Under the pieces are notes generated by a model, which was given only the letters and a program-made list of their open reading frames with translations, was not told the DNA's origin and did not search any database. Source: Paenibacillus dendrobii (GTDB lineage: Bacteria > Bacillota > Bacilli > Paenibacillales > Paenibacillaceae). From it: DNA of 64,000 nucleotides. The translations under genes and the position numbers were made by a program. The stretch spans positions 186,001 through 250,000 of the forward strand of contig NZ_WUBI01000001.1 in NCBI RefSeq assembly GCF_009807035.1, written 5' to 3'. Position 1 is the first letter of the stretch. Every line of letters begins with the position of its first letter. Below are positions 63,813 through 64,000 of the stretch, in pieces.

Positions 63813-64000
63813 TTTCAATCTCTCCCTTTAAAATAGAATTGAGGATACTAGAATACTCAGTTATTTGAGGGACTGTAGCGTGAGTTTTAAGTAGTTCAAA
63901 TAATGCGACAGATTTTTTGAAGTACTTATCATTACCAAGTCTATCAGATATTGTCAGATTATGTAAAGTAAAATTAATAGCATCTGAATATTTTTTATTT
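63766..64000 (-). CDS. TPR-like peptide receptor 2, 5' part outside the window
   Basis: The visible 77 residues are the C-terminus of a second receptor. They align with receptor 1 (ISDRLGNDKYFKKSVALFEL against FSDKIGDDKQFKKSTALFEI) and end ENEESFDLNSIIGSAE. The rest lies to the right of the window. The frame is continuous to base 64000. The peptide gene overlaps the last 47 bases. It is likely the sister receptor of the first cassette and recognises a related peptide. Confidence 0.82.
   Translation of the reverse strand, partial: NKKYSDAINFTLHNLTISDRLGNDKYFKKSVALFELLKTHATVPQITEYSSILNSILKGEIENEESFDLNSIIGSAE

Overview
The window looks like chromosome of a Gram-positive, low-to-moderate GC, spore-former-type Firmicute, most likely Paenibacillus. 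The grounds are strong AGGAGG-type ribosome binding sites with many GTG/TTG starts, an S-layer-homology (SLH) protein, a PutB/PutC pair of the Bacillus type, a short RpoN (SigL) with its activator, and a very high density of sugar ABC transporters, glycoside hydrolases and AraC/LacI/ArsR/TetR/LysR regulators. No rRNA, tRNA, CRISPR array, insertion sequence or prophage was seen. The genus is inferred from gene content and not proven.

Layout, left to right. 1-3 kb: three overlapping genes (HEAT-like protein, shortened UvrC-like GIY-YIG protein, ankyrin protein with a possible SUKH tail). 3-11 kb: single genes, including an XRE regulator, an AraC regulator divergent from a cytoplasmic sulfatase, a TerD-vWA fusion and a class 3 lipase. 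11-20 kb: DinB-like protein, an efflux pump and an ankyrin lipoprotein that share an upstream DNA element, a CynX-like transporter divergent from a LysR regulator, a two-component system and an SLH/DUF4822 protein. 20-28 kb: a sigma-54 regulon in one place, with an enhancer-binding activator, proline dehydrogenase and P5C dehydrogenase fired from two back-to-back -24/-12 promoters, then rpoN. Beside it lies an aspartase homologue that has lost its catalytic signature motifs. 29-35 kb: a Tet(M)-like ribosomal protection protein preceded by an overlapping leader ORF, then AraC, a drug-efflux MFS, an isochorismatase-like hydrolase and a PH-domain protein.

35-61 kb is carbohydrate uptake and breakdown: an unusual histidine kinase/LuxR regulator pair divergent from an ABC importer with intracellular GH5 and GH2 enzymes; a TetR/lone dihydrolipoamide dehydrogenase pair with a long palindromic operator; an ArsR-type regulator with a large extra domain divergent from a second GH2 enzyme; a decayed MalT-like regulator; a LacI regulator with three matching operators controlling a DexB-like GH13 enzyme and an LplABC-type importer; and an AraC regulator divergent from a sugar isomerase/oxidoreductase pair. 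In each case a regulator sits next to its likely target operon, so these look like self-contained sugar-utilisation modules.

61-64 kb holds small genes and the most interesting item: two tandem receptor-peptide cassettes on the minus strand. Each is a TPR-like receptor gene whose last 47 bases also encode the start of a short exported peptide in another reading frame. Both peptides end in the same NHGxD(Y/F) core. The right-hand receptor runs off the window. This looks like a peptide quorum-sensing system (RRNPP-like) with dual-coding overlaps. This stretch is visibly richer in A+T than the rest of the window, as is the LacI/GH13/ABC block, which may mean separate acquisition.
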